From contig QVQC01000053.1 of the NCBI GenBank assembly GCA_003428585.1, positions 120,741-184,740 on the forward strand: a stretch of DNA of 64,000 bases, written 5' to 3'. Under the pieces are notes generated by a model. The model saw nothing but the letters and a program-made list of their open reading frames with translations, was not told the DNA's origin and did no database searches. The stretch is from Nioella halotolerans (GTDB lineage: Bacteria; Pseudomonadota; Alphaproteobacteria; Rhodobacterales; Rhodobacteraceae). The position numbers and the translations under genes are program-made. Within the stretch, counting starts at the first letter, position 1, and each line of letters opens with the position of its first letter. Below are positions 17,482 through 25,599 of this stretch, in pieces.

Positions 17482-19028
17482 CGACGCGCCCGATCCGTCT
17501 GCTGGCGGGTATCCTGACCGTCGGCGGCTGGACCATGGCCAGTCGGGTGCTCGGTTTCGTGCGCGAGATCGTGCTGACCGCGCTCATTGGTCCCGGCCCG
17601 GTGATGGATGCCTTCGTGGCCGCCTTTCGTCTGCCCAACCTGTTTCGCCGGTTTCTTGCCGAGGGCGCCTTCAACGCCGCTTTCGTGCCGCTCTATTCCA
17701 AGGCCGCGGAAGGCGGAGGCGACGCGCAAGGATTGGCGCGCGACGCGCTGTCGGGGCTTGGCGCGGTGGTGCTGGTGCTGGTCGGTCTGGGCATGGTGTT
17801 CATGCCGGCGCTGGTCTGGGCCACGGCGGGCGGCTTCGTGGGCGATGCGCGCTTTGATCTCGCTGTGGGCTATGGCCACGTCGTCTTTCCCTACATCTTC
17901 TTCATGTCGCTGGCGGCCCTGTTTTCCGGGGTGCTGAATTCGCACGGGCGCTTCGCGGCGGCGGCGGCGGCGCCGGTCCTGCTCAATGTCTTCGTGATCG
18001 CCGCGATGCTGGCGGGCTACCTCCTCGGTGGCGCGGTCATCCAGTGGCTGATCTGGGCGATCCCGGTGGCCGGGCTGGCGCAATTGGCGCTGGTCTGGAC
18101 GGCGACGGAGCGCGCCGGAATCCGCCTGCGCCCCGCCCGCCCGCGCTGGACGCCCGAGATGAAGCACCTCGTGATCGTCGGTTTGCCCGCCGCGATGGCC
18201 AACGGGGTGGCGCAGATCAACCTTGTCGTCGGGCAGCTTGTCGCCTCGCGCACCGAGGGCGCGATCAGCTGGCTTTTCACCGCCGACCGGCTTTACCAGT
18301 TACCGCTCGGCGTCGTGGGCATCGCCATCGGCATCGTGCTGCTGCCCGAATTGTCGCGCCGCCTGAAGGCAGAGGACAGCGCCGGTGCGCGCCATTCGCT
18401 GTCGCGGGCGCTGGAATTCGCGTTGATCCTGACCCTGCCCTGCGCGGTGGCCTTCCTCGTGATCCCGTTGCCGATCGTCTCCGTCCTGTTCGAGCGGGGG
18501 GCGACCGATGCCGCCGACAGTGCCGCCATCGCGCAGGCCGTGGCGATCTACGGGTTGGGTCTGCCGGCCTTCGTGCTGCAAAAACTGCAACAACCCGTTT
18601 TCTTCGCGCGCGAGGACACGGCGACGCCGTTCCGCTACGCGCTGGTCGCGATGGTGGTGAACGCCGCGCTCGCCTTCGGCCTGATGCCGGTGATCGGCTG
18701 GCTGGCCCCCGCCGTGGCGGCCACCGTGGCGGCGTGGACGATGACAGGGTTCTTGTGGTGGGGCGCGCGCAGCTTCGGGGAGGCGGCACAGCTTGACGCC
18801 AAGGCACGGCGCGCGACGCCGCGGATCGTGCTGGCCTCGGCCGTGATGGGCGCGGGCATCTGGGGGCTGGCAACGGCCCTTGCGGGGCCGCTTGCCGCCG
18901 ACTGGGTGCGCTACGCGGCGCTGCTGGCCGTGGTCGTTGCCGGGGCCGGGATCTATGCCGTGGCGGGGCAGATCCTTGGCGCCTTCCGCCTGGCGGATAT
19001 CAAGGCGGGCCTGCGCCGGGTCCGCTGA
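17478..19028 (+). CDS. murJ: Lipid II flippase MurJ (MviN)
   Basis: A 516-residue polytopic inner-membrane protein of the MOP/MviN family, which moves the peptidoglycan precursor lipid II across the membrane. The N-terminus has the family signature GGWTMASRVLGFVREIV, then GPGPVMDAFVAAFRLPNLFRRFLAEGAFNAAFVPLYS. About 14 hydrophobic segments follow. It overlaps glnD by ATGA, so the two are translationally coupled. With the LpoA-like gene upstream, the operon links cell-wall synthesis and nitrogen sensing. Confidence 0.96.
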   Translation: MTTRPIRLLAGILTVGGWTMASRVLGFVREIVLTALIGPGPVMDAFVAAFRLPNLFRRFLAEGAFNAAFVPLYSKAAEGGGDAQGLARDALSGLGAVVLVLVGLGMVFMPALVWATAGGFVGDARFDLAVGYGHVVFPYIFFMSLAALFSGVLNSHGRFAAAAAAPVLLNVFVIAAMLAGYLLGGAVIQWLIWAIPVAGLAQLALVWTATERAGIRLRPARPRWTPEMKHLVIVGLPAAMANGVAQINLVVGQLVASRTEGAISWLFTADRLYQLPLGVVGIAIGIVLLPELSRRLKAEDSAGARHSLSRALEFALILTLPCAVAFLVIPLPIVSVLFERGATDAADSAAIAQAVAIYGLGLPAFVLQKLQQPVFFAREDTATPFRYALVAMVVNAALAFGLMPVIGWLAPAVAATVAAWTMTGFLWWGARSFGEAAQLDAKARRATPRIVLASAVMGAGIWGLATALAGPLAADWVRYAALLAVVVAGAGIYAVAGQILGAFRLADIKAGLRRVR

Positions 19029-19038
19029 GGCGCGCGGC

Positions 19039-19722
19039 CTACCGCTGCCGCAGCTTTACCAGCAACCGGTGCCAGCCGCCGGGGCTGACGAGAAAAGACA
19101 GAAGAAACCCGGTGACGAAGCCCGACAGGTCCGCCACCACGTCACCATAGAATCCCTGCAAGACCGCGAAAATCAACTGGATCGCCAGAAGCGCCACGAT
19201 CAGACCGAAAGCGCGATACTGGTTGCCGCCATTCACCCCGAGGCTGACCCATTGCAGGAAGGAAAACGCACCGATCAGCCCGTAAACGCCGGGGTAACCG
19301 CCGATCAGCGGAAACCGGCTGTCGAGCAGCAGCACGAAAGCCAGACCACCGACAAGCGCCGACAGCCAGAACACCGCGAGGAAGGCGGCGGCGGAAAACA
19401 CCTCTGCCACCATCTTGCCGAGCGCGAGGATGAAGACCACCACGAAGGCGACATGGACAAACCCGCTATGGATGAAGGGATAGGTGACGAAGCGGATCAA
19501 TTCCTGCCCCGGATATGTGTTGTTGGCACGCATCCATTCCCAGACCTGATCGAGCACCGCGTAATTCTGGATCGCGCCAAGGCGCCAGCCGACCCCGTCC
19601 TGCCCGCCGAGCATTCCGGCGGTGGCGAGTTGAAAGAGGATTTCCAGCCCACCGAGGATCGCGGCGAGGGCGATCACCACGGGCGGCAATTGATTGAAGG
19701 GATTGCTGTGGTTTGCGTCCAT
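19039..19722 (-). CDS. Rhomboid-family membrane protein lacking catalytic residues
   Basis: A 227-residue protein with six predicted membrane helices in the rhomboid layout, including the TM2 patch FVTYPFIHSGFVHVAF. The catalytic serine motif GxSG is replaced by G-V-Y-G (145-148, Tyr at the Ser position), and the TM6 histidine motif (usually AHxGG) reads ADLSG (Asp198). Both members of the Ser-His dyad are therefore absent, and it should be a pseudoprotease like iRhoms or derlins. The start ATG at 19722 is preferred over longer frames because it gives a short cytosolic tail. It converges on murJ with a 10-nt gap. Confidence 0.82.
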   Translation of the reverse strand: MDANHSNPFNQLPPVVIALAAILGGLEILFQLATAGMLGGQDGVGWRLGAIQNYAVLDQVWEWMRANNTYPGQELIRFVTYPFIHSGFVHVAFVVVFILALGKMVAEVFSAAAFLAVFWLSALVGGLAFVLLLDSRFPLIGGYPGVYGLIGAFSFLQWVSLGVNGGNQYRAFGLIVALLAIQLIFAVLQGFYGDVVADLSGFVTGFLLSFLVSPGGWHRLLVKLRQR

Positions 19723-19819
19723 CTTCGCGGGGTCCTTCGGTTGACGGGCCTGCCCCCCGTGGGTAAGCGAAGCGCGCGCGCTTGACCAGACGCCCTTTTC
19801 GCGCAAGGGGCCTTGAGGG

Positions 19820-20851
19820 ATGAATGCGATGAGCGATGCCACTTTCACGCCGCGGGTGTTTTCCGGGATCCAGCCCTCGGGCGGGCTGACGCTCGGCAAT
19901 TACCTCGGGGCCATGAAACGCTTCGTCGATATGCAGGACGCGGACAGGTTCGAGTGCATCTATTGCCTTGTCGATCTGCACGCGATCACCGTCTGGCAGG
20001 ACCCCGCCGCGCTGACCCGCAACACGCGCGAACTCTGCGCCGGGTTCATCGCCGCCGGGATCGACCCCGAAAAGAGCATCCTCTTCAACCAGTCCCAGGT
20101 GCCCGAACACGCGCAGCTTGGCTGGGTTTTCAACTGCGTCGCGCGCATGGGCTGGATGGGGCGCATGACCCAGTGGAAGGACAAGGCCGGCAAGAATGCC
20201 GAGGCGGCGTCACTCGGCCTCTTTGCCTACCCGGCGCTGATGGCGGCCGACATCCTTGCCTATCATGCCACCCATGTGCCCGTGGGCGAGGACCAGAAGC
20301 AGCATCTGGAACTGACCCGCGACATCGCCGCGAAGTTCAACCATGACTACGGCGTCGATTTCTTTCCCCTCACCGAACCGGTGATCGAGGGGGCCGCAAC
20401 GCGGGTGATGAACCTGCAGGACGGCACGAAGAAAATGTCGAAATCCGACCCGTCCGACCGCACCCGCATCAACATGACCGACGATGCCGACACCATCGCG
20501 AGGAAGATCAGGAAGGCCAAGACCGACCCCGAGCCGCTGCCCGACAGCGTCGCGGGGCTGGAAGATCGGCCCGAGGCGCGCAACCTCGTCAATATCTGGG
20601 CCGGTCTCGCGGATCTGGGTGTCGAAGACGTCGTGGCGCAGAACGCGGGCAAGATGTTTGGCTATTTCAAGCAGGACCTCGCCGATCTGGCAGTCGCCAA
20701 GCTGGCGCCCATTTCGACCGAGATGTCCCGCCTGATGCAAGAACCCGACGAGATCGACCGCATCCTTTCCCGCGGCTCGGATCGAGCGCGGGAAATCGCC
20801 GCCCCGATCCTGCGGCAAACCTTCGACATCATGGGCGTTGTCCGCGCCTGA
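19820..20851 (+). CDS. trpS: Tryptophan-tRNA ligase
   Basis: A 343-residue class I aminoacyl-tRNA synthetase that charges tRNA-Trp. The N-terminal [18 protein letters not shown] is the HIGH-region signature of Trp[12 protein letters not shown]-type sequence lines the tryptophan pocket, and the KMSKS loop is [14 protein letters not shown]. The length matches the family. Start choices are MNAMSDA or the ATG three codons in. A T-tailed hairpin about 120 nt after the stop probably ends transcription. Confidence 0.97.
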   Translation: MNAMSDATFTPRVFSGIQPSGGLTLGNYLGAMKRFVDMQDADRFECIYCLVDLHAITVWQDPAALTRNTRELCAGFIAAGIDPEKSILFNQSQVPEHAQLGWVFNCVARMGWMGRMTQWKDKAGKNAEAASLGLFAYPALMAADILAYHATHVPVGEDQKQHLELTRDIAAKFNHDYGVDFFPLTEPVIEGAATRVMNLQDGTKKMSKSDPSDRTRINMTDDADTIARKIRKAKTDPEPLPDSVAGLEDRPEARNLVNIWAGLADLGVEDVVAQNAGKMFGYFKQDLADLAVAKLAPISTEMSRLMQEPDEIDRILSRGSDRAREIAAPILRQTFDIMGVVRA

Positions 20852-20973
20852 GACTGCGGGCTGTCCTTTCGGCGGCGCCGCCCCCGGCGCCGCACGGGCC
20901 TTGACCAGGGTCAGGCGGCCTCTAGTTCCCATTCGGTGGTGTTGTTGCTTTCTTGACAATGCCCGGCCAGATC

Positions 20974-20997
20974 CGTGCCCGGACAAGGGCACGTTTT
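20974..20997 (+). terminator. Probable intrinsic terminator after trpS
   Basis: CGTGCCC pairs perfectly with GGGCACG (7 bp, 6-nt loop GGACAA) and is followed by TTTT. It lies 123 nt beyond the trpS stop and just before the small frame at 21027. Confidence 0.6.
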
Positions 20998-21026
20998 CAC
21001 GAAAACCTGCAAGCGGAGGAGATGCC

Positions 21027-21158
21027 ATGCACAAGGCAACGTCTGTATCGAAACCCGTTCAGGCGCAGGGTCAGGGCTCCACACCCAAACCCGAGGCACC
21101 GAGGCGCCCGGTGTCGATGGGATATCAACTCGGGTTTACGTCTGGACCTCTGACCTAA
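21027..21158 (+). CDS. Candidate 43-residue peptide upstream of the aminotransferase gene
   Basis: An ATG preceded by AGCGGAGGAG at good spacing opens a 43-residue frame that starts MHKATSVSKPVQAQ and ends MGYQLGFTSGPLT. It is rich in Pro, Gln, Lys and Ser and has no membrane segment or known domain. It ends 36 nt before the aminotransferase ATG. It could be a real small protein or an upstream frame affecting translation of the next gene. It is not an obvious branched-chain attenuator leader, because it lacks a run of Leu, Ile or Val codons. I do not recognise it. Confidence 0.4.
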   Translation: MHKATSVSKPVQAQGQGSTPKPEAPRRPVSMGYQLGFTSGPLT

Positions 21159-21194
21159 AACGAAGCATGCTGGTCGCCAGACGGAGGAGGCACC

Positions 21195-22058
21195 ATGGCG
21201 ACCGGCACCAACATTCGCACTTATTTCGAAGGCACTTGGCACGAGGGCAACGTACCGATCATGCACGCGGCCGATCACGGATCGTGGCTTGGCGGCACAG
21301 TATTCGACGGCGCGCGCTACGCCCACGGGCACGCGCCCGACCTGATGGCGCATTGCGAGCGCGTGAACCGTTCCGCCCGCGCATTGATGATGGAGCCGAC
21401 GCAGTCGGCGCGGGAGATTTTCGATATCGTCTGGGAGGGCATCCGCCTCTACCCCGCCGACACACCGCTTTACATCCGCCCGATGTACTGGAGCATCGGC
21501 AACGGCGCCTCCGGCATCCTGCCGGTCCCCGAGGAAACCGGCTTTGCCGTCTGCCTCGAGGAGATCCCGCTTGCCAAACCGGACGCGACGGTGCGGTTGG
21601 CGACGACGCAATTCCGCCGCCCGGTGCTGGCCGACAACGTGACCAATGCCAAGGCGGGCTGTCTTTACCCCAACAACGCGCGCATGCTGGCCGAAGTGCG
21701 GGCCAAGGGCTATGACAACGCGCTGGTCGCCGATGCCATGGGCAATGTCGCCGAAAGCGCCACGGCCAATGTCTTCATCGTGAAGGATGGCGCGGTGCAG
21801 ACCCCGATCCCCAATGGCACCTTCCTCGCGGGGATCACCCGCGCGCGGCATATCGCCAACCTGCGCATGGCGGGCTACGCGGTAGAGGAACGGGTGCTGA
21901 CCTTCGAAGACGTGCGCGCGGCGGACGAAGTCTTCCTTTCGGGCAACATGACCAAGGTCACGCCAGTGGTCGAATTCGAAGGCACCCATTACCAGGTCGG
22001 CCCGGTGACGAAAGAGGCGCTGCGGCTTTACTGGGAGTGGGCGCAGTCGCCCGGATAG
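21195..22058 (+). CDS. Branched-chain amino acid aminotransferase-like class IV PLP enzyme
   Basis: A 287-residue fold-type IV PLP aminotransferase. The N-terminus has HGSWLGGTVFDGARY. The cofactor lysine is K153 in VTNAKAGCLYPNNARML, followed by the phosphate-binding GNVAESATANVFIV and the C-terminal LSGNMTKVTPV. These fit the IlvE/D-amino-acid-transaminase group. Branched-chain aminotransferase (Leu/Ile/Val to 2-oxoacids) is the likely activity, but a related specificity cannot be excluded from sequence. The start has a clear GGAGGAGG before the ATG. The gene appears monocistronic. Confidence 0.88.
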   Translation: MATGTNIRTYFEGTWHEGNVPIMHAADHGSWLGGTVFDGARYAHGHAPDLMAHCERVNRSARALMMEPTQSAREIFDIVWEGIRLYPADTPLYIRPMYWSIGNGASGILPVPEETGFAVCLEEIPLAKPDATVRLATTQFRRPVLADNVTNAKAGCLYPNNARMLAEVRAKGYDNALVADAMGNVAESATANVFIVKDGAVQTPIPNGTFLAGITRARHIANLRMAGYAVEERVLTFEDVRAADEVFLSGNMTKVTPVVEFEGTHYQVGPVTKEALRLYWEWAQSPG

Positions 22059-22143
22059 GCCGGGTCGAGCGGCACCGTCAAACGTCTTGTTGCCTGTTCC
22101 GCGCGGCTCGGTCATGATGCACGCGGACAGAGGGGATGCATAA

Positions 22144-22599
22144 ATGCGCAAGTTTCTCGTCATTCTCGACGATTCCCGCGAATGCCTGAACGCGATGCGC
22201 TTCGCGGCGATGCGCGCGGCCCATACCAAGGGCGGCGTGCAGATCCTGTCGGTGATCCCGCCCGACGAGTTCAACCACTGGATCGGCGTGGCCGAAGTGA
22301 TGCGCGCCGAGGCGCGCGAACGGATCGAGGCGCATTTCAACGTCTTCGCCAAATGGATGCGCGACAAGCAGGGCGTCGACCCGGAACTGGTGATCCGCGA
22401 GGGCGAACCGATCGACGAGATCCTCGCGCAGGTCAACGATGACCGGGACATCGGCGTTCTGGTGCTGGGCGCCGGCACTGAGCGCAAGGGGCCGGGACCG
22501 CTGGTCACGGCGCTGACGAAATCCGCCGGCACCCTGCCGGTTCCGATGACCATTGTGCCCGGCGAACTGTCGAAGGAGCAGCTCGGAGCGATCACCTGA
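22144..22599 (+). CDS. Universal stress protein family
   Basis: A 151-residue single-domain UspA-like protein. It opens MRKFLVILDDSRECLNAMRFA (first beta strand and phosphate-proximal Asp) and has IGVLVLGAGTERKGPGPLV, a variant of the GxxGxxxxxG(S/T) nucleotide-binding loop, so ATP binding is possible but degenerate. Such proteins are induced in stress or stationary phase, and the exact role here is unknown. It has AGAGGGG upstream and stands alone between the aminotransferase gene and the Irr-box promoter of nfu. Confidence 0.88.
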   Translation: MRKFLVILDDSRECLNAMRFAAMRAAHTKGGVQILSVIPPDEFNHWIGVAEVMRAEARERIEAHFNVFAKWMRDKQGVDPELVIREGEPIDEILAQVNDDRDIGVLVLGAGTERKGPGPLVTALTKSAGTLPVPMTIVPGELSKEQLGAIT

Positions 22600-22602
22600 A
22601 GG

Positions 22603-22619
22603 TTTAGAATCGTTCCAAA
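22603..22619 (+). promoter_or_regulatory. Irr-type iron control element (ICE) upstream of nfu
   Basis: TTTAGAA-TCG-TTCCAAA is a 17-base interrupted palindrome that matches the alphaproteobacterial Irr box TTTAGAA-N3-TTCTAAA with a single mismatch. It sits 3 nt before a TTGACT -35 box (22622-22627) with a weak CATATC -10 at 22645-22650, and 58 nt before the nfu ATG. Position and sequence suggest iron- or heme-responsive control of Fe-S scaffold synthesis by Irr. Confidence 0.65.
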
Positions 22620-22676
22620 TCTTGACTTCCCGATGCCGGGGTCGCATATCGGGGTCAAGCCGTGAAGGAGCCCCCG

Positions 22677-23240
22677 ATGTTCATCCAGACAGAAGCCACC
22701 CCGAACCCCGCCACGCTGAAATTCCTGCCCGGTCAGCAAGTTCTGGAAACCGGCACCGCCGATTTCCCATCGTCCGATACCGCCGCGCCCTCACCGCTGG
22801 CCAGCCGCATCTTCGGCGTCCAAGGAGTCGCGGGCGTGTTCCTCGGCACGGATTTCGTCACCGTGACCAAGGCCGACGCGGTGGAATGGGACCACGTGAA
22901 GCCCGCTATCCTTGGCGCGATCATGGAGCATTTCCAGTCCGGCGCCCCGGTGATGGATGGCGACGGCGCCGCCGGTGGCCATGCCGCGCATGAGGACGGT
23001 GCCGATTCCGAGATCGTCGGCCAGATCAAGGAGCTTCTGGATACCCGCGTGCGGCCTGCCGTGGCACAGGATGGCGGCGACATCACCTTCCACGGTTTCG
23101 ATCGGGGCATCGTCTACTTGCACATGCAGGGCGCCTGTGCCGGCTGCCCGTCCTCCACCATCACGCTGAAGATGGGGATCGAGAACCTGCTGCGCCACTA
23201 TATCCCGGAGGTGGTCGAGGTGCGCCCCGTTGCGGTCTGA
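22677..23240 (+). CDS. NifU-family Fe-S cluster scaffold/carrier (Nfu)
   Basis: A 187-residue protein with an N-terminal Scaffold protein Nfu/NifU domain (MFIQTEATPNPATLKFLPG) and a C-terminal NifU-like domain. The cluster-binding motif is C154-AG-C157 in GACAGCPSSTITLKMG. Nfu proteins carry 4Fe-4S clusters to target enzymes; lipoyl synthase and aconitase are typical clients. The ATG at 22677 is chosen because AAGGAG lies just before it; an upstream GTG would include that Shine-Dalgarno. It is the first gene of an nfu-tsaB-rimI unit, with an Irr-type box in its promoter. Confidence 0.95.
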   Translation: MFIQTEATPNPATLKFLPGQQVLETGTADFPSSDTAAPSPLASRIFGVQGVAGVFLGTDFVTVTKADAVEWDHVKPAILGAIMEHFQSGAPVMDGDGAAGGHAAHEDGADSEIVGQIKELLDTRVRPAVAQDGGDITFHGFDRGIVYLHMQGACAGCPSSTITLKMGIENLLRHYIPEVVEVRPVAV

Positions 23241-23883
23241 CCCGCTGATCCTTGCCTTTGACACATCGGCCGCGCATTGCGCGGCCGCTTTGCTGTCGGG
23301 TGACACGCTTCTGGCCGAAGCGCGCGAGGACATGGCAAAGGGGCAGGCCGAACGGCTGATGCCGCTGGTCGAGCAGGTCATGGACCGGGGCGGCGCCGCG
23401 CTGCCCGATCTGGCTGCCATCGGCGTCGGGATCGGGCCGGGCAACTTCACCGGCATCCGCATTTCCGTCGCCGCCGCGCGGGGGCTGGCCGTCGCGCTTG
23501 GTATTCCCGCGGTCGGCGTCTCGGGGCTGGAGGCCTTGGCGTTTGGCACCAAGGGCCCGGTTCTGTGCTGCCTCGACGCGCGGCGCGACCACGTCTACCT
23601 GCAACGCTTTGGGCCGGGGGTCGCGCGAGGACCCACGCTGGTGCCGCTGGATCAGGTCACGGAATGGGCCTGCGACGGGCTGAGATGCATCGGCCATGAC
23701 GCCGGCACGCTCGCCGCGCGGCTCGGCGCCACCTCTGCCCCGGCGCGCCACCCGCTGGCCGTTGCCATCGCGCGGGACGCGGCACACCGGCGGCAGGCGG
23801 GCGGGCCGCGTCCCGCACCGCTTTACCTGCGCGCACCCGATGCTGCACCGGCGCGTGACACCGGCCCGGCCATGCTGCCATGA
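23230..23883 (+). CDS. tsaB: tRNA threonylcarbamoyladenosine biosynthesis protein TsaB
   Basis: A 217-residue member of the ASKHA fold family. It opens LILAFDTSAAHCAAALLSGD and has the TsaB signature AAIGVGIGPGNFTGIRISVAAARGLA. TsaB is the structural partner of TsaD in making t6A37 of ANN-decoding tRNAs. The TTG start overlaps the nfu 3' end by 11 nt. The 3' end overlaps rimI by ATGA. The operon order nfu-tsaB-rimI suggests tight co-expression. Confidence 0.95.
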   Translation: MRSDPLILAFDTSAAHCAAALLSGDTLLAEAREDMAKGQAERLMPLVEQVMDRGGAALPDLAAIGVGIGPGNFTGIRISVAAARGLAVALGIPAVGVSGLEALAFGTKGPVLCCLDARRDHVYLQRFGPGVARGPTLVPLDQVTEWACDGLRCIGHDAGTLAARLGATSAPARHPLAVAIARDAAHRRQAGGPRPAPLYLRAPDAAPARDTGPAMLP

Positions 23884-24308
23884 CGCCGAAGGCCCTCGCC
23901 CAACTGCACGCCGTCTGCTTTGCCACCCCGAGACCATGGAACGCGGAAGAATTCGCCGCGCTCATCGGCGCGCCGGACTGCGACCTGATCACCCTGCCCG
24001 GCGGCTTCGCCTTGATCCGCAGCATCGCGGGCGAGGCGGAGCTACTGACCATCGCGGTCGACCCGGACCGGCGCGGCGAGGGCATCGGCGGCCGTCTTCT
24101 GGCACGGGCGCTGATCCGGGCACAGGCGAAAGGTGCGGAGACCTGCTTTCTGGAGGTTGCTGCGGACAACGCTGCCGCCATCGGGCTTTACCGATCCGCC
24201 GGGTTCACGCAAACAGGCCGTCGCCCGGGCTACTACCGCCTGCAGGACGGGCAGCGGACCGACGCGGTGATCATGGCGCGACCACTGGGCCCGACCGCCG
24301 TCGCCTGA
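23880..24308 (+). CDS. rimI: GNAT acetyltransferase, ribosomal protein S18 alanine N-acetyltransferase-like
   Basis: A 142-residue GNAT-fold enzyme. The acetyl-CoA loop reads VDPDRRGEGIGGRLLARAL (the R/Q-x-x-G-x-G/A motif A), and FLEVAADNAAAIGLYRSAGF is the typical motif B. Placement directly after tsaB, with an ATGA overlap, supports RimI, which acetylates the N-terminus of ribosomal protein S18. Specificity is inferred from context. Confidence 0.85.
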   Translation: MTPKALAQLHAVCFATPRPWNAEEFAALIGAPDCDLITLPGGFALIRSIAGEAELLTIAVDPDRRGEGIGGRLLARALIRAQAKGAETCFLEVAADNAAAIGLYRSAGFTQTGRRPGYYRLQDGQRTDAVIMARPLGPTAVA

Positions 24309-24436
24309 GGCGAGAATACGGTTGACCAGGCGCGTGGGCTTTGCCCTTATTCGGGCAGGGATCGGATGACCCATTTCCGAGACAGGTGCACCGTTCAAGG
24401 ATCGCCCTGCCCATAAACAACCGGGAGATATACGAC

Positions 24437-25429
24437 ATGACAGTTTTCACCAAGCTTACCGGCGCTGCCGCCGCGTTGGCAGTCTCGGCCACCGGTGCAT
24501 TGGCCGATCCGGCGATCATCTTCGACCTTGGCGGCAAATTCGACCGCTCGTTCAACGAGGCAGCCTATAACGGCGCCGAACGCTGGGCCGAGGAAACCGA
24601 CGGCTCCTACCGCGAGATCGAGCTTCAATCCGACGCGCAGCGTGAACAGGCGATGCGCCGCCTTGCAGAGGCCGGGGCCAACCCGGTGGTGATGGCAGGC
24701 TTCAGCCAGGCTTCGTCGCTAGAAGTGGTCGCTCCCGACTATCCCGACACCACCTTCGTGATCATCGACGGCGTTGTCGATGCGCCGAACGTGCGGTCGG
24801 TTATCTTCCGCGAGGAACAAGGCTCTTACCTCGTCGGCATGCTGGCGGCAATGGCGTCTGAAACCGGGACCGTCGGCTTCGTGGGCGGCATGGACATCCC
24901 GCTGATCTCGCGCTTCGGCTGCGGCTATGCGCAGGGCGTGCGCGCGGTGGACCCCGATGCGACCATCATCCAGAACATGACCGGCACCACCCCCGCCGCA
25001 TGGAACGACCCGGTGCGCGGCGGCGAACTGACCCGCGCCCAGATCAGCCAAGGTGCCGACGTGGTCTTTGCCGCGGCTGGCGGCACCGGGCTTGGCGTTC
25101 TGCAAACGGCCGAGGACGAGGGCATCTTCGGTATCGGCGTCGACTCCAACCAGAACCACCTGCATCCGGGGTCTGTCCTGACCTCGATGGTCAAGCGCGT
25201 CGACGTGGCCGTCTATGATGCGTTCAGCACCCCGGTGGACGAGATCGAGACCGGTGTTCATTTCTTCGGCCTCGCCGAGAATGGCGTCGGCTACGCGGTC
25301 GACGAGTTCAACGAAGAGCTGATCACCGAGGAGATGATGGCAGAGGTCGAGGCCGCGCGCGATGCGATCATTGCCGGCGAAATCTCGGTTCACAACTACT
25401 CCGAAGATGGCACGTGCCCCGTGGAATGA
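24437..25429 (+). CDS. BMP-family ABC transporter substrate-binding protein (nucleoside uptake)
   Basis: A 330-residue exported binding protein with a signal peptide of about 23 residues (TKLTGAAAALAVSATGALA, cut before DP). The BMP/PnrA family signature is visible as FDLGGKFDRSFNEAAYNGAERW, then GFSQASSLE and GFVGGMDIPLISRFGCGYAQGV. Family members bind purine or other nucleosides in the periplasm. It heads an operon with an ATPase and two permeases. A GC hairpin after its stop could lower readthrough so that the binding protein is made in excess. Confidence 0.92.
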   Translation: MTVFTKLTGAAAALAVSATGALADPAIIFDLGGKFDRSFNEAAYNGAERWAEETDGSYREIELQSDAQREQAMRRLAEAGANPVVMAGFSQASSLEVVAPDYPDTTFVIIDGVVDAPNVRSVIFREEQGSYLVGMLAAMASETGTVGFVGGMDIPLISRFGCGYAQGVRAVDPDATIIQNMTGTTPAAWNDPVRGGELTRAQISQGADVVFAAAGGTGLGVLQTAEDEGIFGIGVDSNQNHLHPGSVLTSMVKRVDVAVYDAFSTPVDEIETGVHFFGLAENGVGYAVDEFNEELITEEMMAEVEAARDAIIAGEISVHNYSEDGTCPVE

Positions 25430-25458
25430 GGTGAGCGTCACCTGACCCTGAAACCCCG

Positions 25459-25490
25459 ACGGGCCGTCGCCTCTGGCGGCCCGTTGCATT
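25459..25490 (+). terminator. Hairpin between the binding-protein and ATPase genes
   Basis: ACGGGCCG (25459-25466) pairs with CGGCCCGT (25477-25484) and is followed by TGCATTTT. The weak T tract suggests partial termination or mRNA stabilisation, which is usual between a highly expressed binding-protein gene and its transporter genes. Confidence 0.6.
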
Positions 25491-25599
25491 TTCTGCGCCG
25501 GGCTTCTGGACAGATGGCGCAGCTTTGGCCACAGTCTGTCACTTGCGCCGGGCCAAGGGCGTCAAGCACGAAGAATGCCTGCTCCGTGACAGGGGGACG

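Larger units (their letters stand above)
20852..21194. other. trpS to aminotransferase intergenic region
   Basis: This 343-base gap holds a GC-rich stretch (20870-20900) with short GGCGCCGCC-type repeats, a T-tailed hairpin at 20974-20997, and a 43-codon frame with a good ribosome binding site (21027-21158, listed separately). TTGACA occurs at 20953-20958 but I see no convincing -10 box at the right distance. Confidence 0.6.

Noticed and set aside
20953-20958. TTGACA promoter box before the aminotransferase gene
   Set aside because: No -10-like hexamer lies 15-19 nt downstream, and the intervening sequence forms the trpS terminator hairpin.
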